The notes under the pieces are model-generated. The model did not search any database, was not told the DNA's origin, and saw only the letters and a program-made list of their open reading frames with translations. Positions 10,500-19,001 of a stretch of 50,930 bases of DNA are shown in pieces (the stretch's first letter is position 1; each line of letters starts with the position of its first letter). The position numbers and the translations under genes are program-made. Source of the DNA: Pseudomonadota bacterium (GTDB taxonomy: Bacteria; Myxococcota_A; Polyangia; Polyangiales; JAKSBK01); assembly GCA_022361155.1 (NCBI GenBank), contig JAKSBK010000299.1:1-50930 (forward strand), in the 5' to 3' direction.

Positions 10500-10878
10500 T
10501 AATGTGCAAGGTGTGTGCAGCTCTCTGCGTGCCGGCGAGCAGCCGCCGTCGTGGTTCACAGGCCGAGGAAGGGGACACGCTCCCTAACGAGCGGGAGCGA
10601 CCAGTACGTTTCGTGGTGGGTAATTGCGATGACAACGTAAGCCGGACGGGCGACGAGGAACGATTGCTCCCCAACATAAGCCCTAAGGGTTAATACCACT
10701 AAACAAAATCGCTTTTTGTTCGTCCACGGCTCTGGGATCAAAACCGAATCCCGCCTATAGTCTCTGTGGGATCACCGCTCGAAGCGGATTGGCGCGGCTC
10801 TTGCCCAACGCTGTCCAGGGGTGAATCGAGGAGTCCTAGGGGTCTCTTCAGCAGTGCTCGTTTTTGCGGGATGAAGCC
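10500..10878. other. Long leader/intergenic region before the ThDP enzyme gene
   Basis: No convincing gene is seen in these 379 bases. The centre (about 10660-10760) is clearly richer in A/T than its surroundings. It contains a palindrome CCCTAAGGG at 10681-10689 and a hairpin AACAAAA/TTTTGTT (10702-10708 with 10714-10720) that could act as a terminator for htrA. A TATAGT at 10756-10761 is a possible -10 box, but its -35 partner (TGGGAT, 17 bp spacing) is poor. The promoter of the downstream gene should lie here. Confidence 0.45.
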
Positions 10879-12927
10879 ATGGAGCGATTACCAGTTAAGC
10901 CACATGGACGACTCGCGCCGCGCCCCCTTGGGGCGAACCAGCCGGCCGCGGCAGAGCATGCAACAACGCCTCCTGAACACACTCGGATCGCGGTAGACCG
11001 AGAGCTCGCCGAAGGTGGGGAGCCCTCTGGAGGCGACCCGATCGCCGCGCCGCTCGAACGACCCTCTGGGGTACAGGCAAAGCCCCTGCCTGCCAAAGAC
11101 CAAGAGCAAGACGAAGAACACGCCCGCGCCAAGCTGCGGACTCCTCGACCGCCGCCGCAGGCGCCGGCGCTCGGCGCGGAAGTCGGCGCGCCCGCAAGCG
11201 AACCGCGCGCTGTCGACGTCTTTTTGAAGCACTTGAAGGCGGAAGGCGCTCAGGTGGTGTTCGGCATCCCGGGCGGTTTACTGCATCCCTTCTTCGATGC
11301 CGTAGAACACGACGCGGATCTTGGCCTGATCGTCTCGAAGCACGAAGAAGGCGCGGCGTTCATGGCCGACGGCTACGCGCGCGTGTGCGGCCGCCTGGCC
11401 GTCTGTGCGGGCACCTCGGGCCCCGGGGCGACCAACCTGCTCACCGGCGTTGCGTGCGCCTACGCGGATGGCGTTCCCATGCTGGTAGTGACCGGCCAGG
11501 CTGCGAGCGCAGCACTTGGCAAGGGCGCCGCACAGGAAACCAACCGCGAGGACATCGACATCGTGGAGATGTTCCGGCCTGTGACCAAGTACTCCACCAT
11601 GGTCACGTCGGCCGACAGCCTGCCCCACCACGTGCGCCGCGCCCTGCGCCATGCCTTGACCGGAAGAAGAGGTCCAGTCCATTTGAACGTACCGGTGGAT
11701 CTGTGGGCGCAGCAGCTCGCCTACGAGCTCGACGAACACTGGTACAAGCCGAGCAGTTATCGACCCACAACGACCTTCTTTGATCGCGTGGCCGTGCAGC
11801 GCGCAGCTCGGACGCTGCTGCGTGCCCAATACCCCGTGGTCCTGGCCGGCGCCGGTGTCGGTATCGCCGGGGCCGAACAGCACCTGCGGACCCTGGCCGA
11901 GCTCCTGCCAGCACGCGTGGCCACCACGCCCCGCGGCAAGGGGCTTTTCCCTGAAGATCACCACTTGTCGCTGGGAGTGCTCGGCTTTGCCGGCCATCGC
12001 GACGCACGCGAAACGATTCTGGGCGACCTGCCGGATGTGCTGTTCACTGTGGGCGCCTCGCTCAACGAAACGACCACGCTCAACTGGTCACCCAGGCTGC
12101 GCCCCTCGGTAGCGTTGATCCAGCTCGACCTCGACATGGAGCGCATCGGACGCAACTACCCCGTGGACACGGCACTGGTGGGCGACGCACAGACGATCTT
12201 GGTCGAGCTCGTCTACCACGTGCATCGCCTGTTGCGCGAGCACGGCGTGGCGGGCTCCAAATGGAAGGAAGCCGCGCCGCTCGCCCGTGGCCACGAGCGC
12301 TTCAGCGAGCCCGAGCAACGGGTAAGCGATCGCATTCCGGTCAGCCCGCAGCGCTGGCGCGTGGAGCTGCAGGAGGTGCTGCCGCAAAACGCCATCGTGT
12401 TCTCGGACATCGGCGGGCACATGCTGACCAACGTCCACCATCTGTGCATCCGCAAGCACCAAAAGTTCGTGCTGAACCTGGGCTTCGGCTCCATGGGTCA
12501 CGGCACGGCAGCACCCATCGGCGCAGCGCTGGCGGCACCCAAACGACCGGTGTTCGCGATCATCGGGGACGCCTGTTTCGCCATGAACGGCATGGAATTG
12601 CTGACCGCATCCGACAACGAGATTCCGGTAATCTGGATCGTGGAAAACAACAACATGCACGGCATCACCTGGCACGGCAGCCAAATGGTCGGCAGCAAAC
12701 GGCCCCTGAACTCGGTCCGAAATCGGCGCTCGCTTGAAGTCGCGGCCATCGCCCGCGCCATGGGTCTGTACAGCGAGATCGTCAACGCCCCAGGGCAGAT
12801 CGGCGACATCGTGACCAGGGCCCTGGCCTCCCGCCGCCCGGCCCTGATCGAAGTGCGCGTAGACGCCGCCGCCCCGCCCCCGCTCGGTGATCGGGCCCGT
12901 TCCATCAGCGGCTTCATCAAGCGTTAG
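10879..12927 (+). CDS. ThDP-dependent acetolactate-synthase-like enzyme
   Basis: The 682-residue protein has three domains of the acetolactate synthase/pyruvate oxidase family. The PYR domain starts near residue 108 with VVFGIPGGLLHPFFDAV; KHEEGAAFMADGYARV carries the ThDP-activating Glu (Glu156). A central domain follows. The C-terminal PP domain has GDACFAMNGMELLTA and VENNNMHG, the Mg/diphosphate motif (GDG...NN, here GDA), at about 564-595. It could make acetolactate or process another 2-oxo acid; FAD dependence cannot be judged. The first 105 residues are a Pro/Ala/Glu-rich extension not found in typical members. The only in-frame starts there are ATG 10879 and TTG 10864, so the extension is probably real. 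No small-subunit gene is adjacent. Confidence 0.88.
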   Translation: MERLPVKPHGRLAPRPLGANQPAAAEHATTPPEHTRIAVDRELAEGGEPSGGDPIAAPLERPSGVQAKPLPAKDQEQDEEHARAKLRTPRPPPQAPALGAEVGAPASEPRAVDVFLKHLKAEGAQVVFGIPGGLLHPFFDAVEHDADLGLIVSKHEEGAAFMADGYARVCGRLAVCAGTSGPGATNLLTGVACAYADGVPMLVVTGQAASAALGKGAAQETNREDIDIVEMFRPVTKYSTMVTSADSLPHHVRRALRHALTGRRGPVHLNVPVDLWAQQLAYELDEHWYKPSSYRPTTTFFDRVAVQRAARTLLRAQYPVVLAGAGVGIAGAEQHLRTLAELLPARVATTPRGKGLFPEDHHLSLGVLGFAGHRDARETILGDLPDVLFTVGASLNETTTLNWSPRLRPSVALIQLDLDMERIGRNYPVDTALVGDAQTILVELVYHVHRLLREHGVAGSKWKEAAPLARGHERFSEPEQRVSDRIPVSPQRWRVELQEVLPQNAIVFSDIGGHMLTNVHHLCIRKHQKFVLNLGFGSMGHGTAAPIGAALAAPKRPVFAIIGDACFAMNGMELLTASDNEIPVIWIVENNNMHGITWHGSQMVGSKRPLNSVRNRRSLEVAAIARAMGLYSEIVNAPGQIGDIVTRALASRRPALIEVRVDAAAPPPLGDRARSISGFIKR

Positions 12928-13141
12928 GCCCCCCGTGGCCGGTCAGAGGGACTGCGCGTCTGGTCATCAGTGCGGCGAGCGCAGACAGCGCCTGCTTGAC
13001 CTGCGAACAGGCGACGACCTCGGCGTGGGTCGCGCCGGCGCCGATCACGAGCTCAGAGGCCAGCGGCGGGTGCTGCACGTAGCTCTCCGCCGGCAGCCCA
13101 GCCTCGTTTGGACCCGATGCAGCGTCAAGGAGCCGACTCAT
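12917..13141 (-). CDS. Possible small protein, unknown
   Basis: This 74-residue reverse-strand ORF fills the gap between the ThDP enzyme (11-bp convergent overlap) and the TonB receptor. Third codon positions are G or C in 58 of 74 codons by hand count, and the bias is strongest from codon 15 to 55. That is more coding-like than spacer, although the whole region is GC-rich. Residues about 28-60 are Ala/Val-rich and probably helical. I know no relative. If it is real, the receptor cannot easily start at 13140 and more probably starts at 13308. Confidence 0.35.
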   Translation of the reverse strand: MSRLLDAASGPNEAGLPAESYVQHPPLASELVIGAGATHAEVVACSQVKQALSALAALMTRRAVPLTGHGGPNA

Positions 13142-13307
13142 GCCGCCCGGCGATGTCGCGCCTGCGCCGGAAACGAAAGCAGACGTCGCAAACTACAAAC
13201 TGGACAGCAAGGGCATGTACGACCTATGTCTCCAGGGCAATCATTGCCCGAGTGGCGGGCCCCGCGCGGGCAGCATCGACGGGCAGCATCGAAAGGGAAG
13301 CCAACAA

Positions 13308-16292
13308 GTGCACAAGACCTTCAGCGGCTACGTGTGGGCAGGCGCAGCGTTTGTCCTGCCGGCGCTGCTTTCGTTTGCGTCGGCGTTCGCACAAGACAAC
13401 GCACCGGACACCAACCGGCAACCCGACGGCGAAGACGTTGCCACACACGAGACCGGGCGGACCGGCGAAACGCGGCCCGCGCAAGCGCAGCAGTCCGCGC
13501 CGGCGAGTTCCCCGCGCTCGCGCGACAAGAAGATCGAGGAGATCGTGGTGACCGGCTCCTTGTTCAACAGGCCATCCGCCTACAAGGGGCGCTCTCCGAT
13601 CCAGTCCTTGGATCGCGCAGACCTATCCGGCGCGGGGGTGACGCAGACCTCCGATGTGCTCAAGACGTTGACGGTCAACACCGGCTCGACGCTGGCCGTC
13701 GAGCAAAGCGCAGCCCAGGGCACCTCGCAGTTCAGCTTGCGGGGTCTGGGCCTGGGCTCGTCCCTCACGCTGATCAATGGGCGCAGAGCGGGGCTCGCCC
13801 CGGTGAGCAACGGCGCAGGCCATTTCTTCTTCGACATCAACTCGCTTCCGGTCAACATGATCGAGCGGATCGATGTCTTGACCGACGGTGCCTCTGCGAC
13901 CTACGGCTCCGAGGCCGTCGCCGGCGTGGCGAACATCATCACGCGCAGCCAGTTCGAGGGTTTCGAGATCTCGGGTGGCGCTTCCAACGCCAGCAACCGG
14001 AGCTACGATCTCGGACTGGCGTTCGGTGCGGATCACGACAAGGGGCACATCGGCGTGTTCGGTGCGTACTATCGCCAGACCGCAAACTTCCGCACCGATT
14101 TCGACTGGATCGTCGATCGCGTCACCAAGCCCGGCGGCGACTACCTCAGCGGTCGCCACACGAGCAGCGTCGGCTCGCCGGGCAGCTACAACCTGGCCGT
14201 TCCTGATTTCATGACGGGGCGCTTTCAAAGAGCGCCCAACGCAATCCAGGTCCCGGACGTTGATTGCGAAGCAGCGGGTGGCATTCTCAGCGCAACGGGC
14301 GACACCTGCAAGTTTCTATTCGCCGACCAGGTTACTGTCATTCCTGACGAACAGCGGGCGCAGGTCTTCGTCGAAGGCAGCTACGAGCTTGGTGACCAGG
14401 TAGAGTTCTTTACGGAGGTCAGCCATTCGGTCAATAAAATCACCGACCGACTCGGTGCCGCACAGTTCAACAACGGAAGCATCGTGGGCGGCCAGGGGAT
14501 CCACATTCCCGGAGACCATCCCTTCAATTTTTGGATCGCGGACCCCGTCACGCCCGGCGGCCTGCTGTATGTGCCTCCGACCGATCCCGGTTGGGCTAAC
14601 GGGACGTTGCAGGCGGCCGACCTGGCGGCCACCATGCGCCCGCTGGGAAACGAAGCGAACGGTCCTGGCGCGGCCAAGCGGCTGCGCGAATTCCGCAACA
14701 CACGATTCCTAACCGGTTTGAAGCTGGATCTCGGTCACACCTGGTCCGCGGATATCTCGGGAATGGTTGCCGACAACGAGTTCACAGGGCACGAACCCCG
14801 CAACTACCTGGCCGACGTGTTCAATCAGCTGGTCCTCGAAGGGCGCTGGAATCCTTTCGGCACCCGACTGGCGAATCCGGATCTGGTGTCGCCCAAGCCC
14901 GGCAGCCAAGGCGTAACGGCAGCGAACGCTCCGGAGATCCAGGCTCAGTTCGACGGCGTGGGTGTCCAATCTCGACGGATGCAGATGAAGGTGCTCGAGG
15001 CGCACGCGCGTGGAGACGTTGTGCAGACGCCGCTGGGGGTGGTTCCGCTGGCGGTCGGTGTCCAATACCGCAGCCTTGACTACCAGCGTACGCCCGACTC
15101 GCTCGAGGCCGCAGCGGAGGCCAACGGTCGCGACAAGGAGCTGCAGATCAAGGGAGCACAGGACGTCTACGCGCTGTTCGCCGAATCCGTGATCCCGTTG
15201 GGACAAATCGGTGAGATGCAGCTGGCGGGCCGATACGAAGACTACGGTGGGGGGATGAACACCGTCGACCCCAAGGTCGCGACCGAGATCAGACCTCTCG
15301 AATGGCTACGCCTGCGAGGATCCTGGGGAACCTCGTTTCAGGCGCCCACCATGACGCAGGTGGCTGGCGAGCAGACCTCCCGCAGCCTTTCCGACCCTGA
15401 AGTGCGCGAGATGGGTCAATCGGTTTGCCGGATGAACTCCGGCGAGAACTTCAACACGGTGGAAAAGCGAGTGGGGTCGCCCGATCTCGAGCCTCAAAGC
15501 GCAAACAATTTCAACCTCGGGCTCGTGGTGGCTCCCGTGCGATCGCTTCGCTTTGCCGTCGACTTCTGGAACTATCGCTACCATGGTCTGATCGGCCTGG
15601 ATGCCAACGGTCAGACGCTGGTCGACAACACCTGCCTCAATCAGGATGGGACGTTTCGAGAGGGCCTTGCACCGAATCCCGATCCTCGGGTGGTGAGGAA
15701 CGCCGCCGGCCAGCTGCTATCGACGACTTCCAATTTCATCAACGTGGGCCAGGTACGAGCGAGCGGCCTCGATCTGAACGCGAGCTACGGCTTGCAGACT
15801 CCCGGAACGGGCTCGTTCGATCTGCGGCTGGCTGCCACCCTGCTCACCCAGTTCGAGGCCGATGTCGACGGAGATGGGAATTTCGAGAACCGACGCGGGT
15901 ACCGAAACTCCGACCTCGACGCATTCGCTCCGCAGCCCCAGCTCCGGGCTGTGCTGAGCGGCTCGTGGGCGCTTGGAGGCCACGCCGCGCATCTGGCCGT
16001 CCGCTACATCGGTGGTTTCAAACAGGACGAAAAACCGCTTCGCGCCGTGGATAGCATGGAGATCACGTCCAGGGTCGCACCCTGGACGACGCTGGATGCG
16101 CAATACGCCTTGCGTCTGTCGGGTGTGGTGGAGGGCGGTGAATCGGTTCTCGTAGTAGGGGCCAACAACGTGCTCGATCAAGACCCCCCTGGCTTGCCCG
16201 CCGACGGAGTCATCCGTCCGGGGTACGAGGGAACCGTGCACGACATTCGTGGACGGCTGGTCTATGTCAAGCTCAAGCACACCTTCCTGTAG
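13308..16292 (+). CDS. TonB-dependent outer-membrane receptor
   Basis: From the GTG at 13308 the protein has 994 residues. It begins with a signal peptide (VHKTFSGYVWAGAAF..., cleavage near FASAFAQ), followed by a TonB-box-like EEIVVTGS and a plug domain with SQFSLRGLG, LTLINGRRA and DGASATYGSEAVAGVANII. A 22-stranded barrel follows to the end (VYVKLKHTFL). The family imports siderophores, vitamins, glycans or peptides across the outer membrane using TonB energy; the substrate is not evident. An in-frame ATG at 13140 has a strong AAGGAG seven bases upstream, but it would bury the signal peptide behind 56 polar residues. I prefer GTG 13308, with AGGGAAG just upstream. The neighbouring 775-residue envelope protein may be its partner. 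Confidence 0.92.
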   Translation: MHKTFSGYVWAGAAFVLPALLSFASAFAQDNAPDTNRQPDGEDVATHETGRTGETRPAQAQQSAPASSPRSRDKKIEEIVVTGSLFNRPSAYKGRSPIQSLDRADLSGAGVTQTSDVLKTLTVNTGSTLAVEQSAAQGTSQFSLRGLGLGSSLTLINGRRAGLAPVSNGAGHFFFDINSLPVNMIERIDVLTDGASATYGSEAVAGVANIITRSQFEGFEISGGASNASNRSYDLGLAFGADHDKGHIGVFGAYYRQTANFRTDFDWIVDRVTKPGGDYLSGRHTSSVGSPGSYNLAVPDFMTGRFQRAPNAIQVPDVDCEAAGGILSATGDTCKFLFADQVTVIPDEQRAQVFVEGSYELGDQVEFFTEVSHSVNKITDRLGAAQFNNGSIVGGQGIHIPGDHPFNFWIADPVTPGGLLYVPPTDPGWANGTLQAADLAATMRPLGNEANGPGAAKRLREFRNTRFLTGLKLDLGHTWSADISGMVADNEFTGHEPRNYLADVFNQLVLEGRWNPFGTRLANPDLVSPKPGSQGVTAANAPEIQAQFDGVGVQSRRMQMKVLEAHARGDVVQTPLGVVPLAVGVQYRSLDYQRTPDSLEAAAEANGRDKELQIKGAQDVYALFAESVIPLGQIGEMQLAGRYEDYGGGMNTVDPKVATEIRPLEWLRLRGSWGTSFQAPTMTQVAGEQTSRSLSDPEVREMGQSVCRMNSGENFNTVEKRVGSPDLEPQSANNFNLGLVVAPVRSLRFAVDFWNYRYHGLIGLDANGQTLVDNTCLNQDGTFREGLAPNPDPRVVRNAAGQLLSTTSNFINVGQVRASGLDLNASYGLQTPGTGSFDLRLAATLLTQFEADVDGDGNFENRRGYRNSDLDAFAPQPQLRAVLSGSWALGGHAAHLAVRYIGGFKQDEKPLRAVDSMEITSRVAPWTTLDAQYALRLSGVVEGGESVLVVGANNVLDQDPPGLPADGVIRPGYEGTVHDIRGRLVYVKLKHTFL

Positions 16293-16301
16293 TGGCAACT
16301 A

Positions 16302-16421
16302 AGGGCCCACGGAAGAATAACTCATCCATCTCACCGGTTCCGACCACCGCTGGCTATGTTGCGCCTTGCCAACGGCGCCCGGCCCTCGGCGATACAGACG
16401 AGTTATTCTTCCGTGGGCCCT
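16302..16421. repeat. Palindromic (MITE-like) element with perfect 22-bp terminal inverted repeats
   Basis: Bases 16302-16323 are the exact reverse complement of 16400-16421; the arms read AGGGCCCACGGAAGAATAAC inward. The element begins ten bases after the TonB receptor stop. The core is about 76 bp. A second copy, in opposite orientation and with 35 extra core bases, lies at 1-118. Two diverged copies with conserved ends suggest a non-autonomous mobile repeat; no transposase is seen in the window. Confidence 0.88.
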
Positions 16422-16520
16422 AAGGCAGCCGTGAAGCTCCAGGCCCCCCAAAGAGCAAGCCCGCGGTCCGGCTCAACCTGCGCGTTGACTGCGGCGGCAG
16501 AGTGTGCTCTTTGACGCGCG

Positions 16521-18848
16521 ATGCCCGCCGCTCTGCCACGGCTCGCGGCGCGCCACGTCAGGTTGCCGGGGTGGCTTGCCGTGGGGTTGGCGCTCTGTTG
16601 GGCCGGCCGGACCGCCGCTCAGGCCGATGCTCAGGTGACCCGACTCATCGTATCGTCCGGTGTTGCCGGGCGCCTCGCGCACCCTGTCTGCGCTGGTGGG
16701 GAAACGCTCAGGCCGAGCGACTTCGCCCGGAGCGCTGCGGCCTTGACCTGGCAACCGGCGTTGCGAGAGCGACCGCTGGCCTTTGATACCGGTGGCTTGC
16801 TGGCAGCTCGCGGGCCCACCAACTACGCTCTGCGCGAGCAGCCCAAGCAGCTGGCGAATCTCGTTGCGGAGCTGGGCTACGCGGCTCTGGTATTGGGTGT
16901 GGACGACCTCGGCGCTCGCCGCACGGACCTGGCTGCCGTCGTGCAAGCCCTTCGCGATCTCGCGATTCCGGTCATCGCCAGCAACCTCCGCTGTGGTGCC
17001 CGGGCAAAGGAGTTTTGTGCGGCGCTCGTGAGTGTTGACGACCCTGTGTGGCTGCACGACGACGGCAAGGCCAAGGTCGCGCTGATCGGCGTCATGCCGA
17101 GGCAGGCGTTCCTTGGGCTGTCGCCTGCGCGGGCGCGAAACTTCTCGCTCGCAGATCCCCTCGACACGATGCTCGCCAAGACGCGAGAGGCGCGCGAAAG
17201 GGGCGCCGAGCTGGTGATCGTCAGCTTGGATGCCTGGCGGGACCCGGACGCGGCTGCAAGCGCGTTGTCGCTAGTGCGCGGCATGCCGGAAGAGGAGCGC
17301 CCGGACGTGATGGTGGTGTCGACCCTTGGGGCCGAGCTGCTGTCCGCCCGTCCCGCCAGCGTTCGCCCGGTGATCGCGGCTGGGCCTCCGGGGGGATTGT
17401 TGGAAGTGCACCTCAGCCCCGCCAGGATGGGCGCGGGCTACGCGCTGGACGCCCGGCCGCTGCATGCGGGCTCCAGCGCGCCGCCGCCGCTTTCGGATTG
17501 GATGGCCGAGATCGGTCCTGAGTACTGCCGCCGCTGGGCAATGCCGCTGCCGAGTCGACGCCGTGTCGCGCGACCAAGGTCGAGGCAGCAGCTGCTCAAT
17601 CTGGCCGCGAACGTGATGCTCACGACCTCGGGCGCCGAAATCGCGGTGGTGGATGGTGCTCTCGTGGACCAGCCGTGGTCGCCGCTGCAGCCGCGTGGCG
17701 TCTCGCGCAGCGACATCGAAATGGCAATCGCCCGCGATGAGCCGCTCGTCGTGGCCGAGGTTGATAGGCGCTGGCTCAAGAAGGTCTACAGGGAGCTTCG
17801 GCGGCGGCGCAAGGCAGCCGGCCCGGACTCGAGCTCCTTGCTGCGACTGCACGGTGTTCACCGAGAGGGTCGCAAGCTGCATGTTGGCTGGCGTCGAGCC
17901 AGCAGCCGCGCACGCTACCGCATCGTGGCCACCAGACACGCGGCCCAAACTCGCCTGCGCAAGGGACCACGGTGGCGACCCGTTGCCGAGCCCCGGTTGC
18001 GATCGGCGATACTGCGCTACCTGTCGCGCACGGACGATCCTCGGGCGCAGGTGCTGGCGAATCCGGACCACTACGTGGAATGGCGAGCTCGGGTGGACAG
18101 CGAGGTGCAGTCAGCGGGTACTGCGATACGCAATCCCCGTTCCTACGATTCGGCCCAGCTCGACCGCAAGCAGAGCGCCACGCTGGGGGGACGGGCTTCG
18201 ATGCTTCTGGAGGGCAATCATGCGGATTGGGTGCTGCGCTTCAGAACAACGGCGCGCTACCAGAGCACCCGCGTCTTCGGGGACGAGGCCAGGATCAGCG
18301 AGGGAGACGACTTGATCACCAGCGAGCTGAGCGCGCGCTGGAGCCGGCTGCGGGCGCGCTACGCTTCCCGCAAGGTTCCGGACTTGTACGCGGCTTCCTA
18401 TCTCGAGAGCGAGTTCACGCTTCCCGAGGACAGGAGCTACAGGCACATGCTGTTTCGTCCCACGGTAGGCTTGAGCTTCATGGCTCTGTACGAGCTCGAG
18501 CTGCGCGTGCAGAGCGGCTTCGAAATGCAGCTCAAGGACCCCGAAGGGCGGGCTCGTCCGGGTGCGGGCGTGGAGCTGCTGCTCGACGACTGGGAAATCA
18601 TCGATCGCGACGACGATCTGGTGGAGCTCGACGCTCAGCTCAACTACTTCGTGACCGGGCTCGGAGGCAGCGCCCTGCAGACCCTGCGCGCTTCGTTCAA
18701 GACCAGGATCGAGCTCGAGCGCCGATTCGATCTGCGGTTTCAGGTGAACCTGTATGGGGAACACCGCCAGGGCGAGCCCCTTGCTGTGGCTGTGAACGTG
18801 AGCGTGGGGTTGGGGCTGACATGGTACACGCGTTCAACGGGTGGCTAA
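16521..18848 (+). CDS. Degenerate 5'-nucleotidase-like (UshA-type) protein fused to a C-terminal beta-barrel-like domain
   Basis: The 775-residue protein has a signal peptide (1-33). Residues 40-300 follow the metallophosphoesterase domain of UshA-type nucleotidases in order. Every metal-ligand position is changed: TNDxHG becomes SSGVAG (45-50), DAGD becomes DTGG (89-92), GNHxFD becomes GVDDLG (126-131), and the SH and GHxH histidines near 237 and 268 are missing. Residues about 355-445 resemble the C-terminal 5'-nucleotidase domain, with the substrate motif GGIR replaced (DGALVD). From about 530 to the end, alternating amphipathic strands rich in Tyr, Arg and Glu suggest an outer-membrane barrel. 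It is probably a non-catalytic binding or scaffolding envelope protein. It follows the TonB receptor on the same strand, with the palindrome between them. Confidence 0.6.
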   Translation: MPAALPRLAARHVRLPGWLAVGLALCWAGRTAAQADAQVTRLIVSSGVAGRLAHPVCAGGETLRPSDFARSAAALTWQPALRERPLAFDTGGLLAARGPTNYALREQPKQLANLVAELGYAALVLGVDDLGARRTDLAAVVQALRDLAIPVIASNLRCGARAKEFCAALVSVDDPVWLHDDGKAKVALIGVMPRQAFLGLSPARARNFSLADPLDTMLAKTREARERGAELVIVSLDAWRDPDAAASALSLVRGMPEEERPDVMVVSTLGAELLSARPASVRPVIAAGPPGGLLEVHLSPARMGAGYALDARPLHAGSSAPPPLSDWMAEIGPEYCRRWAMPLPSRRRVARPRSRQQLLNLAANVMLTTSGAEIAVVDGALVDQPWSPLQPRGVSRSDIEMAIARDEPLVVAEVDRRWLKKVYRELRRRRKAAGPDSSSLLRLHGVHREGRKLHVGWRRASSRARYRIVATRHAAQTRLRKGPRWRPVAEPRLRSAILRYLSRTDDPRAQVLANPDHYVEWRARVDSEVQSAGTAIRNPRSYDSAQLDRKQSATLGGRASMLLEGNHADWVLRFRTTARYQSTRVFGDEARISEGDDLITSELSARWSRLRARYASRKVPDLYAASYLESEFTLPEDRSYRHMLFRPTVGLSFMALYELELRVQSGFEMQLKDPEGRARPGAGVELLLDDWEIIDRDDDLVELDAQLNYFVTGLGGSALQTLRASFKTRIELERRFDLRFQVNLYGEHRQGEPLAVAVNVSVGLGLTWYTRSTGG

Positions 18849-19001
18849 GGCCCCCCCAAACCCTTGTGTACGACTATTGCGCGTGCCGTGAAAGGCTCTT
18901 GCACAACTCCCGCGTCGGCGTCAAGCTCCGAGCTCCAACCGGGCTGACACCAGCAGGGTTGGAATCGCACTTGCGGGCTATCGGGGAGAGGAGAGATTCG
19001 G

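Noticed and set aside
10502-10693. 63-residue ORF after htrA
   Set aside because: No motif, ribosome site or codon preference supports it, and it is not a branched-chain leader peptide: there is no run of Ile/Leu/Val.
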